Below the pieces are notes generated by a model. The model made no database searches and was not told the origin of the DNA. It saw nothing but the letters and a program-made list of their open reading frames with translations. The position numbers and the translations under genes were made by a program. Shown piece after piece: positions 22,461 to 34,225 of a stretch of DNA of 64,000 nucleotides. Position 1 is the stretch's first letter. Each line of letters starts with the position of its first letter. This DNA is from Arenicola marina (lineage: Eukaryota > Annelida > Polychaeta > Arenicolidae). The DNA is taken from the NCBI GenBank assembly GCA_964019135.1, contig OZ025253.1, positions 2,574,233 through 2,638,232 of the forward strand, written 5' to 3'.

Positions 22461-23453
22461 GTGTCAGGAAGTGGTTGCAGAGAAGGCGGGCCATGGTTTT
22501 AGGAAGTGGTTACCGAGAAGGTGGGACTTGGTGTCAGGAAGTGGTTACAGAGAAGGTGGGACATGGTGTCAGGAAGTGGCTACAGAGAAGGTGGGACATG
22601 GTGTCAGGAAGTGGTTACATAGAAGGGGGGACCTGGTGTCAGGAAGTGGTTACAGAGAAGGTGGGACCTGGTGTCAGGAAGTGGTTACATTGAAGGGGGG
22701 ACCTGGTGTCAGGAAGTGGTTACAGAGAAAGTGGGACATGGTGTCAGGAAGGGGTTATAGAGAAGGCGGGACATGGTATTAGGAAGTGGTTACAGAGAAG
22801 GTGGGACTTGGTGTCAGGAAGTGGTTACAGAGAAGGTGGGACATGGTGTCGGGAAGTGGTTACAGAGAAGGCGGGACATGGTGTCAAGAATTGGTTGCAG
22901 AGAAGGCGGGACATGGTATCAGGAAGTGGTTACATAGAGGGAGGATCTGGTGTCAGGAATTGGTTACAGAGAAGGCGGGACATGGTGTCAGGAAGTAGTT
23001 ACAGAGAAGGTGGGACATGGTGTCAGGAAGTGGTTACATAGAAGGCGGGACATGGTGTCAGGAAGTGGCTACAGAGGAGGTGGGACATGGTGTCAGAAAG
23101 TGGTTACAGAGAAGGGGGGACCTGGTGTCAGGAAGTGGTTACAGAGAAGGCGGGACATGGTGTCAGGAAGTGGTCACAGAGAAGGCGGGACATGGTGTCA
23201 GGAAGTGGTCACAGAGAAGGCGGGACATGGTGTCAGGAAGTGGTCACATAGAAGGCGGGACATGGTGTCAGGAAGTGGTTACAGAGAAGGCGGGACATGG
23301 TGTCAGGAAGTGGTCACAGAGAAGGCGGGACATGGTGTCAGGAAGTGGTCACAGAGAAGGCGGGACATGGTGTCAGGAAGTGGTCACAGAGAAGGCGGGA
23401 CATGGTGTCAGGAAGTGGTCACAGAAAAGGCGGGACATGGTGTCAGGAAGTGG
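22461..23453 (+). repeat. 35 bp minisatellite, about 28 copies
   Basis: The exact 35 bp period has core GTGTCAGGAAGTGGTTACAG followed by AGAAGGCGGGACATG. The left part has GTTACAG and GGTGGG or GGGGGG variants. The right part (from about 23165) is homogenised to GTCACAG and GGCGGG, which indicates polar spread. All long frames here are the repeat in different phases. Confidence 0.96.
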
Positions 23454-24854
23454 CCGCCACATGAAGCTGACCGCAGACACCGTAAGGACATCCGCGTTCG
23501 CCCGAGAGACAGACTTTATTTAGGGCGAGACTGATCTCGAGAGCGAGATTTGGGTGAGAGGCTTGGAGGGCTCTTGTCGACCGGTCTCGCCACCTGGTGC
23601 CCGCCGAGTCATCCCGCAGTGAATGCGTCATCAAGCCTAGTGACCTCCCTTGTGGGATGAAATCTGGTTGAAAATGCTCGCAGTGCCATCCTTAATAAAC
23701 ATATGCAGCAGCCGGCTATATGCGTCTCAAGTACTCTACACGGTCTTAAACTAACCGCTATGGTGACGGGGGCCCGCAGAACACAGTGCATGAAAACTGC
23801 CGCATTTTAGAAGATGTGAGGAAGATTCGGCGCAAAAGTGATGCTCAGAAGGAATGTCTCCCCAGATATATAAAACAAGCAGATGTGGGTATCTGGAACA
23901 CGTGTTAATCTGGAGTTCGGTGTGTCTCACTGTAGCATGGCGCGTTCAGGATTGATGCCCATGCTGCACGTGTTCTTAGTAGCACAGTGTATTCATGCGC
24001 AAACCAAAAAAATAGTTCCCAACCGATTTGTGGCATTGAGCGATAGAAGTAGCCCCACGGCGCGATGTGTTTTACCTTTTTAAGAACCCCTTTGCGAACC
24101 GTTACCACGGCATGCTCACGCCTCGCTGCCTAGTGTTTTCTGCTAATACGCCTTTTTACTGCTGCCAATTTATGTGTAGAGAGCTTTGGATGCGCTGTTG
24201 TAGCTCAGCACGGAGAGGAAGGGAGTGTCGGTCTGCATTAACTAGACAGGCGTAAATAATTTTATTTTCCACTGTCCTGTCACAATCTTTGTAGCAGCTG
24301 ATACGAGACGTTAAATTTTGGCATCCATCTGACTAGGTTAGAAAACAATTATTATTATTAACTATTAGCTAAGAACATTAATCCGAATAATTTAGTTTGA
24401 TATATTAGCCCAGAAGTAATAAGAGTAATAATTCACTGTGACATGAACAAACACTTGGCAGTTGTGAAATTTTTATTTTCATTCGTTAAGGCTATTAAGT
24501 TATGGAAGATATATGGTAGCATCTGCGTCAAGTGAAGATTTTTTTTTTTTTAACATTGTAACACCAGTGGGGAGGGGTGTGGGGGGGGGGGCACCAGTGT
24601 CTTTCACCAACCAGGCGAATACATGTATCGGTCAATTCTAATCGGTCAGACCGATTTTTGACGATCAATAGCACGTGTGGTAATGTATATTGTTGACTTT
24701 TACATACCGACGTTAAATAAAACTTAATCTTATCTTATCTTATCTTAATATCAGGGTATCTGAAGATTAGATTTTGGCAAGACAAGTGATCCACCTAAAA
24801 CCATCAGTTAGAGGACCGGCTGTACACAGGCAGTTATGGCGGTCCCAGAACGTT
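23454..24854. other. Single-copy island with weak first-exon candidate and possible SINE tail
   Basis: A TATATAAAA box lies at 23867-23875. An ATG at 23937 opens a short frame whose first ~22 residues are hydrophobic like a signal peptide (residues 7-16 LMPMLHVFLV), ending at a stop after 49 codons. I do not recognise it. A tRNA-A-box-like GTAGCTCAGCACGG lies near 24200. At 24709-24748 the sequence GACGTTAAATAA is followed by (TCTTA)n, a form common at the 3' end of non-LTR-derived repeats. The rest is AT-rich. Confidence 0.35.
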
Positions 24855-25144
24855 GTGCACATCGTCATGACGTCACCCCATGTGACGTAGCCCGCATGTG
24901 CACATTGTCATGACGCCACCCCATGTGACGTAGCCCGCATGTGCACATTGTCATGACGCCACCCCATGTGACGTAGCCCGCATGTGCACATTGTCATGAC
25001 GCCACCCCATGTGACGTAGCCCGCATGTGCACATTGTCATGACGCCACCCCATGTGACGTAGCCCGCATGTGCACATCGTCATGACGCCACCCCATGTGA
25101 CGTAGCCCGCATGTGCACATTGTCATGACGTCACCCCATGTGAC
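24855..25144 (+). repeat. 43 bp minisatellite with CRE-like motifs, about 6.7 copies
   Basis: The exact 43 bp period (starts 24855, 24898 and so on) has unit phrases GTGCACATTGTCATGACGCC and ACCCCATGTGACGTAGCC. The first and last copies carry a perfect TGACGTCA (24868-24875 and 25126-25133). Inner copies have TGACGCCA. Each complete unit adds GTGACGTAG. Confidence 0.95.
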
Positions 25145-26143
25145 CATGTGACACCAGACCGCTTAAAGGCAATCGGTATTTTGTCTGGTTTGATAAATTG
25201 GTCGTCCCGTGTGAGAGCGGACCATTGTTGCAGCATAGCTCACATATTACTCCGCATTTCGTGGGATCTAACATGGTAGATGTATGTGGGATTTTTGTCG
25301 TGTTAACCGGCGCCATTTCGGTCTCCACCGTCGATCTTCTATACCAGCGCTCGCGAAATAAATAATTAATTTCTTTGGCTGTTGCGAGACCAATGCAGCT
25401 GTACGTGAAAGTACGATTTCAAGAATCTCTCTACCTAGAACGCCATTAAACTCGCTTCTGGACACGTTGAAACGCCCGTGAGATGATTCTAACCTTAGGT
25501 TAGGTTGGGGAGATGTTTCCTTAGGATGCAGGCCACCGTGTCAGCCAGCCTGGCTGGTCCTGGGGAGGGAGGAACAAGCTCCACCTGGCCTGAATTATAG
25601 ATCGCGGCTGTCTCCAGGACGACCTGTATGGTCCAGGGTTTATGTACCTGAGTGGGGGGGGGGGGGGGGGGGGTACGTGGTTGTGTGTGTGTACACGTGT
25701 ATGTGATGGGCGGGTGGTTTGGTCGTCGGTCGGTTTGATAAGGACATTTTAACGCTTGAAGGTCATATAACCTTTGAAGGTTATATCACGCCAATGGGGT
25801 GAATGATAAGTGGACTATTTCGGGAGAGGCGGGGGAGGGGGGTTCCATCTTCCATGCCCACGAAATGGATTTATGTAGTAAATTGTAAGGGGAGTAATAC
25901 GTGAGCTATGGTACGACCTAGCTCGGAAGAACGATGTCCACCCTTTAATGCAGCCTACAAAACTATTTTGATGCAACTATTGAGGCCAAGGACCATGCGC
26001 CGCGCCACCGGCTTGTTGTACTGCTAGGCGTGGCGCCCTCTGGAGAAGATTCTCTGTTTGAACACTCCGCGTGGGTCCCCCTGGCGGGAGATTATCTGTT
26101 TGAGCAGGTGGGTCCCTCTGGCGGTGAGCGGAAACAACAGGTT
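25145..26143. other. Single-copy stretch
   Basis: A G18-class homopolymer lies near 25657-25674. No gene recognised. A CTCF-like motif on the minus strand lies at 26032-26045. Confidence 0.4.
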
Positions 26144-27741
26144 ATAGCCAAGTGTCGATCTCAAGGTCAAGATTCACGCACCTTCGTCACCCATTATCGC
26201 CCACACATATGTATATATATATACACACATACATGTATGGTGTGCAGTCTTTGTATATATATATTGCTCCCCGGGAGACACGTGGGCGTGTTTCCGGACC
26301 ACGTGCCTTGGCGCTATGATGAGTTTCTCTCCTCCACAGATCAACAGATCAACAGCTCCATCCCTTTGTCTCAAGTCATAGGATAACAATAGGATGACGT
26401 ATGCAGCGGGCTTCGGGCGTCGGGCCGTGCCTCCGAGGGCTTCGGCTGTCACTTAATATCCTGTGTGTCCCTGGGATATATATGTATACTTCCTGTCCTT
26501 GCCGACAGGTTTCGCTTCCGCATTACGCCGCCGACAAAATGGCCCCGGTATGTCGCGGCGAGTGACGTGGTGGCTTCCAAGTGAGCGGTCCTAATGCGCC
26601 TGCGTCAATATTTAATACAGTCGATGGACAGTGGCTTGTTACTATGCCCACCATACCCCCCCCCCCCCCAGCCTGGACCTCCAGTGTCCAGTGTAACGCA
26701 CGCACATCCCAGCAACAACTCGTGTATCGCATGTGGCTGTGGCTCTTCAAAACTCCATAACTAGGACAATTAACTGTCTTCAAAACTCCATAACCGGGAC
26801 AATTAACTGAATTTGGCCTTGCGTCCATTGTAAATATTAAAAGCAAAACAGCCACCCCTAAGAAATGACATCTCAGCTAAGCTTCTTCGTAACCATTCTC
26901 ACATCAATTTAAATGCTAAGCATTTAAATATCTCATGGCGAGTGAAGAGGCTTGACGGACAAAAAAAATTGGGTCGTGTTTGTTAGGAATGTTTGTATTG
27001 GGCAATCCATAGACACGTGGTCTCCTCCGTGGCTTCACGAAGCCTTACACCGCGTCGCCCTGGTCTAAGGGCTTATTCAGTGGGTTCGCAACAAGGGAAT
27101 GCTCCATTTCACCGTCAGCCCAAGGCACCCGCGGGAAGGTCCCGTTTTTTCTCGCTCTCGCGTAATCCCGTTTGTCACCACCGGAAATGGCAGACATACC
27201 TTGTTAGGCTCTCACAATCTTTCTTGGAAATGCCTGTTTTGCTGTACCGTATGTGCCTTCCACCTTGCCGTATGCTGGCAACCTAACCGAAGCTAAGCTA
27301 TCGCTATATTCGGTGAACGTAACATTCTCTTCTGCCGACGTGATGTGGCTGGTCAAAGATACCTACTAGAGGTCCATCCAGGATTTGTTAAATAAGGGGC
27401 TGGGCGAGGGGGCTGGGGGGGGGGGCGACCTGCGGTTCCATATGTTGTGAAACAGAGGGGTGGGGGCGGAGGGGTGGGGGCTGAGCGGTGGGGGCTGCGG
27501 TGGGGGTGGGTGGGTGGGGGAATATATCCCCCAAACTATCTTTCTGGATATAACACTCCATTTGGGGATTGGGGGGAGGGGGGGGCACGTGGTCAGGAGA
27601 CCCGCCCACGTGTCTCCAGGGAAGCAATATATATAAAGAGAGACTGCACACCACACATGTATATATATATATACATGTGTGTGGGCGATAATGGGTGACG
27701 AATGTGCGTGAATCTTGACCTTGAGATCGACACTTGGCTAT
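26144..27741. mobile_element. Candidate DNA transposon or MITE pair with ~160 bp terminal inverted repeats
   Basis: The arm at 26144-26307 matches the reverse complement of 27584-27741 along its whole length at roughly 85-90% identity by eye. The outer ends read TAGCCAAGTGTCGATCTCAA and its inverse, and each begins with TA, which would fit a TA target-site duplication. Each arm contains a (TA)n stretch, an ACACGTGG E-box and a perfect TCAAGGTCA. The 1.28 kb interior holds no recognisable transposase. It contains a 33 bp direct duplication (26745-26777 and 26778-26810). The arrangement may instead be two copies of a short element inserted in opposite orientation. Confidence 0.6.
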
Positions 27742-27981
27742 CAGACTTTGTTTCTATGTCTTGTTTAATTTCTTCAGCACATATTTGTATTATTTGTTAA
27801 CTCATTAAATGGTTATTACCATTGGCTACTTATTCTAGTATCATTGTATAGCACTTACATTGATTTCCGCCCATGTAATCAGCGTGATATTCAACCCATG
27901 ATGAAGGTGATCCTTAATAAATTATATGGATGGTGGAGCGTACATTCCCGATACACGCACCCTTAATGTCTGTCAACAATC
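27742..27981. other. Short unique spacer
   Basis: AT-rich; nothing recognised. Confidence 0.4.
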
Positions 27982-29592
27982 GTACCACCAGACACTGACC
28001 ACACTGAGGCGTACGCTAGCGGCCTCAGCCAGGCCAAGGTTTGGTACCACCAGACACTGACCACACTGAGGCGTACGCTAGCGGCCTCAGCCAGGCCAAG
28101 GTTTGGTACCACCAGACACTGACCACACTGAGGCGTACGCTAGCGGCCTCAGCCAGGCCAAGGTTTGGTACCACCAGACACTGACCACACTGAGGCGTAC
28201 GCTAGCGGCCTCAGCCAGGCCAAGGTTTGGTACCACCAGACACTGACCACACTGAGGCGTACGCTAGTGACCCCAGCCAGGCCAAGATTTGGTACCACCA
28301 GACACTGACCACACTGAGGCGTACGCTAGCGGCATCAGCCAGGCCAAGGTTTGGTACCACCAGACACTGACCACACTGAGGCGTACGCTAGCGGCCTCAG
28401 CCAGGCCAAGGTTTGGTACCACCAGACACTGACCACACTGAGGCGTACGCTAGCGGCCTCAGCCAGGCCAAGGTTTGGTACCACCAGACACTGACCACAC
28501 TGAGACGTACGCTAGCGGCCTCAGCCAGGCCAAGGTTTGGTACCACCAGACACTGACCACACTGAGGCGTACGCTAGCGGCCTCAGCCAGGCCAAGGTTT
28601 GGTACCACCAGACACTGACCACACTGAGGCGTACGCTAGCGGCCTCAGCCAGGCCAAGGTTTGGTACCACCAGACACTGACCACACTGAGGCGTACGCTA
28701 GCGGCCTCAGCCAGGCCAAGGTTTGGTACCACCAGACACTGACCACACTGAGGCGTACGCTAGCGACCTCAGCCAGGCCAAGGTTTGGTACCACCAGACA
28801 CTGACCACACTGAGGCGTACGCTAGCGGCCTCAGCCAGGCCAAGGTTTGGTACCACCAGACACTGACCACACTGAGGCGTACGCTAGCGGCCTCAGCCAG
28901 GCCAAGGTTTGGTACCACCAGACACTGACCACACTGAGGCGTACGCTAGCGGCCTCAGCCAGGCCAAGGTTTGGTACCACCAGACACTGACCACACTGAG
29001 GCGTACGCTAGCGGCCTCAGCCAGGCCAAGGTTTGGTACCACCAGACACTGACCACACTGAGGCGTACGCTAGCGGCATCAGCCAGGCCAAGGTTTGGTA
29101 GCACCAGACACTGACCACACTGAGGCGTACGCTAGCGGCCTCAGCCAGGCCAAGGTTTGGTACCACCAGACACTGACCACACTGAGGCGTACGCTAGCGG
29201 CCTCAGCCAGGCCAAGGTTTGGTACCACCAGACACTGACCACACTGAGGCGTACGCTAGCGGCCTCAGCCAGGCCAAGGTTTGGTAGCACCAGACACTGA
29301 CCACACTGAGGCGTACGCTAGCGGCCTCAGCCAGGCCAAGGTTTGGTACCACCAGACACTGACCACACTGAGGCGTACGCTAGCGGCCTCAGCCAGGCCA
29401 AGGTTTAGTAGCACCAGACACTGACCACACTGAGGCGTACGCTAGCGGCCTCAGCCAGGCCAAGGTTTGGTACCACCAGACACTGACCACACTGAGGCGT
29501 ACGCTAGCGGCCTCAGCCAGGCCAAGGTTTGGTACCACCAGACACTGACCACACTGAGGCGTACGCTAGCGGCCTCAGCCAGGCCAAGGTTT
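27982..29592 (+). repeat. 62 bp minisatellite, 26 copies
   Basis: The exact 62 bp period has unit phrases GTACCACCAGACACTGACCA, CACTGAGGCGTACGCTAGCG and GCCTCAGCCAGGCCAAGGTT. Each unit contains an inverted repeat, CTGAGGC and GCCTCAG, separated by 11 bases that include the palindromes GCGTACGC and GCTAGC. A few copies have GTAGCACC for GTACCACC. No coding evidence. Confidence 0.97.
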
Positions 29593-31339
29593 ACTCTACC
29601 CGATACAAGTATTACGCAGCACGTAAGCATCCATTACGTGACATGCTACGACAGACCGAATTCCCCTGCAAATCTCGAGTAAATAACTCCCCAGGTACCG
29701 AATGAGCCCGCTCCCCCGAGAATTAATGATGCATGAGTGAGAATTGCCTCTCGCCTCTACCTCCATCGTTATCCCGCCAGACGCCATTACGCCAGGGTTA
29801 ACATAGCACAAAGGTCGAGGCGCCGCAATATATTGTGTAAAGACGCCATATGTTGTATCATGCATTAGCGGTCGGTCTGGGGGTCATGTATCCGATCCGA
29901 ATATCCCGTGAGCTGACGTGACCAGGTCACTTTGTTCTGTGTTCCAAAATGTGGCGTAAAATGCACGCCATGTATCCATGTATCACGTGACCATTGAAGA
30001 ACGTGTTTCACGGGTGAAGCTTCTGAGCAATTTTAATTGGTGAATTGATTTAATTTATGGTAATTAAAATGTAAAACAAATAATTGCGGTTGCCCTGATT
30101 ATTAAGTATATGACAATGGGTCGATGCTATAACGATAGAATATTTGTATGAGCAGCTTCATGTTCCTTTCGCCGACATTGATGTCCATGTTGGTTGCACA
30201 TTACCTGCCTCGTGACATTTGTGGGGGCCACGACCTGCTAAGAAGGTCAGAGGTCAGAGGTCAAGGGTGAGGCATTGAGACGTGACGTATCACGGGATTA
30301 ACCGGTTCACAATGCGGCGCACGTGGCCCTCCTTGCCCTGACCTTTGCTAACTAGGTGCGTCTCAGTGACCTTCAGCGGTGTGAAGGGCGGCCTGGATGG
30401 GGGGAGGGGACGCGAGAACAAATTGACTGAGGCAGGAGAGTGACGGAGGGTCACCCCGGGACCTACCTCGCCTGATTCTGCAACAACAAGCTGCCTTCTC
30501 GCTCTATCCGTCTCGCTCGCGCTTGCTCTCTTGTCTTAACCCGTCTATCTCTCATCCAGCGTGCCCTGTGTCTACGTGTCTTTATCTCTCTGTTCTTAAT
30601 CGCAATCTCTCTTCCTCTATCTATCTATCTTTCTCTCATTCTCTCTTCCTCTATCTATCTATGTCTTTCTCTCACTCTTTCACTCGCTATCTGTCTATGT
30701 CTATCTCTCTGTCTCTCACTCTACCCGTTGACCTTGACACCACGACAGACGGACCTATTTTAGGGTCACTACCCTATCACTACCTGACCTTGCCCCCCAC
30801 CCATCCATACAATCCTCCCTCTCTACCTGACCTACCCCCCCCCCCCCCTCATAGAACTTCATACCGTAGGTTACCTGCCGCTCGCAACTCCCGCTCCAGA
30901 CCCCCAAAAATCAGAGAACCATGGGTATCTGGCTAAGCACATTCCAGATATCCCTCGGACACAGGGTAGAGCCGAGCAGAGAGAGAGACCCCCACACTGA
31001 GGACCCCCAAGTCCTGCTCTACCCCCCCCCCCCCCCACCCCTCAACCCGAGCAGGGGGCTGGCCATCCCGCTGGCAGCGCTGTCTGTCTGTGTGTCTGTC
31101 CCACGCCGGGGTGAGGACATCCTTGCCTTCCTCAGCCAGCGCCACCGTCCCCCTGTCAGGCGGCCTGTGCGACAGGAGCCCACCCACCGCCCTCGGCCAC
31201 CAGGCACCAGCCACCACCAGGCACGGCCACCACCAGGCACCGCCACCACCACGGCAGTCGCCGCCGCCACAGACCCTGGCGCTGTACGTGTGACGTCCTC
31301 GCTGCAGTAGTAGAGTGGGTGACGAGCTCCCTACCCACG
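29593..31339. other. Single-copy island with a triple DR1 motif and CT-rich microsatellites
   Basis: Three AGGTCA half-sites with single G spacers lie at 30244-30263. A CTAT/CTCT microsatellite region lies at about 30607-30720. C-rich runs lie at 30836-30848 and 31023-31036. Open frames at 30523-30936 and 30921-31310 are driven by this composition and have no recognisable domain. Confidence 0.45.
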
Positions 31340-31720
31340 CCACAGTGCGAGGACCGCCCGGCTAGCGACAGCGTCCGCGTCCCACACCACAGTGCGAGGA
31401 CCGTCCGGCTAGCGACAGCGTCCGCGTCCCACACCACAGTGCGAGGACCGTCCGGCTAGCGACAGCGTCCGCGTCCCACGCCACAGTGCGAGGACCGTCC
31501 GGCTAGCGACAGCGTCCGCGTCCCACGCCACAGTGCGAGGACCGTCCGGCTAGCGACAGCGTCCGCGTCCCACACCACAGTGCGAGGACCGTCCGGCTAG
31601 CGACAGCGTCCGCGTTCCACACCACAGTGCGAGGACCGTCCGGCTAGCGACAGCGTCCGCGTCCCACACCACAGTGCGAGGACCGTCCGGCTAGCGACAG
31701 CGTCCGCGTCCGCGTCCTTC
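31340..31720 (+). repeat. 47 bp minisatellite, about 8 copies
   Basis: The exact 47 bp spacing is seen from 31341 to 31388 and onward. Unit phrases are CACAGTGCGAGGACCGTCCG and GCTAGCGACAGCGTCCGCGT. Variants are limited to CACGCCAC versus CACACCAC and a few single changes. Confidence 0.95.
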
Positions 31721-33359
31721 AGCGAGCGACGCCTGCTGCCAGCACATCTGATCCAGAGTGACGTCACACTCAATGACGGATTAATACACCGATCGGATAT
31801 ATATATATATATATATATCTATATATATATATATAAATACACACAAGTATGTATATGGCGGCCTGACAGTGGGCTGCCTTCCGTTTCGTCCAGTGCCCTC
31901 GCCTCGTCTCCCCGTCACTTCGTTCCAGGGTCGCCGCCGCGCTGTGCGGAGAGCCGATGGCGTAAAAGTTGTGTTTGGGGATTTTTTCGCGCCAAAACCG
32001 CGGCTCTGTCGTCTGCGCTGCCGGATTGGCGCGTCTCGGATACTCGCTAGTGGATGGATTACGATCTCGCCTTCTTCGTCAGCGATGTATAACAGCAAAT
32101 GTCGTCGAGTAGTTCATCAACGTAGATATGATATGATGGTGTATGGTATCAGATCCCATCGCTTGGTGTTGTCGCATGCCAAGCTCAAGCCCTATATCGC
32201 GCAGCAGTGGGTTCAGTGTCTGGGCAGTTTACAACCGTTAAACGTCTATAAAACAAAGTAACGATAGCTGCACACATTCTACATATATCGTTGTTGTACA
32301 GGACGTTAAATAATTCACTAGATTTCTCCGATGATATAAAACTTCCAAAAAATAGTTTGGGGCTCGCTCAGTTCCATTGAAATATCAACTGCGCACTTGT
32401 TGCAGTGGCGGATCCAGGCATTTGAAAAGGCGGGGGGGGGGGTCCACTGAAAACTTGCGACTGGGGGGCTCCACGCCCCCTCAGATAGCTTTCTTTCTCC
32501 CAACGAGGGGGGGGGGGGGGGGGTCCACGCCTCAGATAGCCTAAATTGTGCATGTGTGTATCAAATGTCATGACTATGATGGTGTATCTGCTTGTATAGC
32601 TTAAATCGATCACGCCAAAAATAATTGAGAGATGTTACTGACTTGTTCTATGGAGGAGTCTCGTTGCAAGAACAAAATCACGTAACCTTTAGGCGCTGAG
32701 TCTTTTTCTCCGTTAATGATCGGCCTTGGACCTTAGGCCCCGTTTATATAATACGCGTTATACCCTGCACGTAAAGTATGCCAGTTAATTTTAGCGCGAT
32801 ATGGAGTCTCGGAGGTTTGTGCCCTGTGTGTGGGACCTCCCTTACAACTCCTCTGGGGGCCAATGGCTATTTTAGAATCTAATCCATGTAGATGTTGGCC
32901 GGTGGGGGGGGGCGGTGCGCAAGGCCCCAGGCCGCCAGATATGACATTGGCCAGCCACAGATGCTGTGTGGGTTGCTCCTGTTTGTATTATTCATGGCGG
33001 GGCGGTCAGGGGCAGGGCTTGGCCCGGGTGGGTGGGTGGGTGGGGGACTCCAGCAGGCAAAGACGCTGTTCGGCGGCACTGCTCGGCTTCCGTACATATC
33101 ATGCCCGTCATGACGGTTGTTATTCCAGTGAACCCCGCCACCTCGCAGCGGATATTAATGAATATTCCTCTCCGCAAGGGGCGCCACGGTCTGTCACTGC
33201 GGGGTTGATATAGAGTCACGTGGGGGTCCGAGAGGTCGGGGTCCTCCGGCTTGTCACCTCGTGGCGCGTCTTATAAGACGTCGTTTTGTATTCCGGGTAT
33301 GGCGGACACCATCAGGTCGTTGGCAGCGAAAAACTTTGATATCAACCCCCAGGGTGCTC
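31721..33359. other. Single-copy stretch with (TA)n and a possible SINE tail
   Basis: A (TA)n microsatellite lies at about 31796-31836. A GACGTTAAATAA motif at 32302-32313, preceded by TATCGTTGTTGTAC, resembles the one at 24709 and may be the 3' end of a related repeat. G homopolymers of 10-18 lie near 32431 and 32507. No exon recognised. Confidence 0.4.
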
Positions 33360-34225
33360 TAATGTTACCACCCCTCCAGCCCCCGCTCCAGCCTCTCCCG
33401 CTCACCTCCTCCACCCTGGACCAAGCAACTATACATCCACGTCACCCCGCCACCCCCACCCCGCCCCGCCACAGCAGACTCCTCTCCAACCCCGCGCAAC
33501 CATAATCCACCCACTCCACCCCAAGCCACCCCACCCGACCCCACGTCAAGCCAGTTCACCCAACCTCACCTTGCCACGCCCCACCCCACCTCCCACCTCG
33601 CCCTGCAGACCGGCTTACTGCAATGGAACCCGTGTCGTCATCTTTACCGTGTGGCGTATTTTTCTCGTCTTTTTGCACGTACGATGATACATCTCCCGAG
33701 GGCCAATAAGGCCATCAGGTCCTCAAATACCTGCCCCGCCCTCCGCCCTCCGCCCTCCGCCATCCGCTCCTCCCACCCTCCACGCACCCCCCCCCCCCCC
33801 TTCGCCCTCCGCCAGCCTCATCCGCTCCCCCTCCCGCCGCTCCACGCACCCCCCCCCCCCCGCGCCCTCCGCCATACCCGTCCGCACCTCCCAGCATCCA
33901 GTCACCTCCCCCCCCCCCTCCCACGACGCCCTCCGCCGTTTCCAACCGCTCCTCCCACCCTCCACGGCCCTCTCACCTCTGCCCCTCCATCCCTCCACCC
34001 CTCCAGCCCCCTCCACGCCTCCACCCGCCCTCCATCCCCTGTTAGCGCCGACCCAGCCCGGTCCCGGACTAGCCCTCCACCCCTCAACCCTACTACCCGC
34101 GCCCCATCCCCTGTTAGCGCCGACCCAATCCGGTCCCGGACTAGCCCTCCACCCCTCCACCCCTCCACCCCTCCACCCCCCATCCCCTGTTAGCGCCGAC
34201 CCAGCCCAGTCCCGGACTAGGCTTT
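33360..34225 (+). repeat. C-rich low-complexity block with a ~75 bp tandem
   Basis: C-rich phrases such as CCCTCCGCC and CCACCCCTCCACC dominate. At 34033-34220 the phrase CCCCTGTTAGCGCCGACCCA, followed by a GTCCCGGACTAG core, recurs three times at about 75-85 bp spacing. Translations on both strands are Pro-rich or Gly-rich and have no support as genes. Confidence 0.85.

Noticed and set aside
31796..31836. TATA promoter
   Set aside because: It is a (TA)n microsatellite with no coding sequence downstream.
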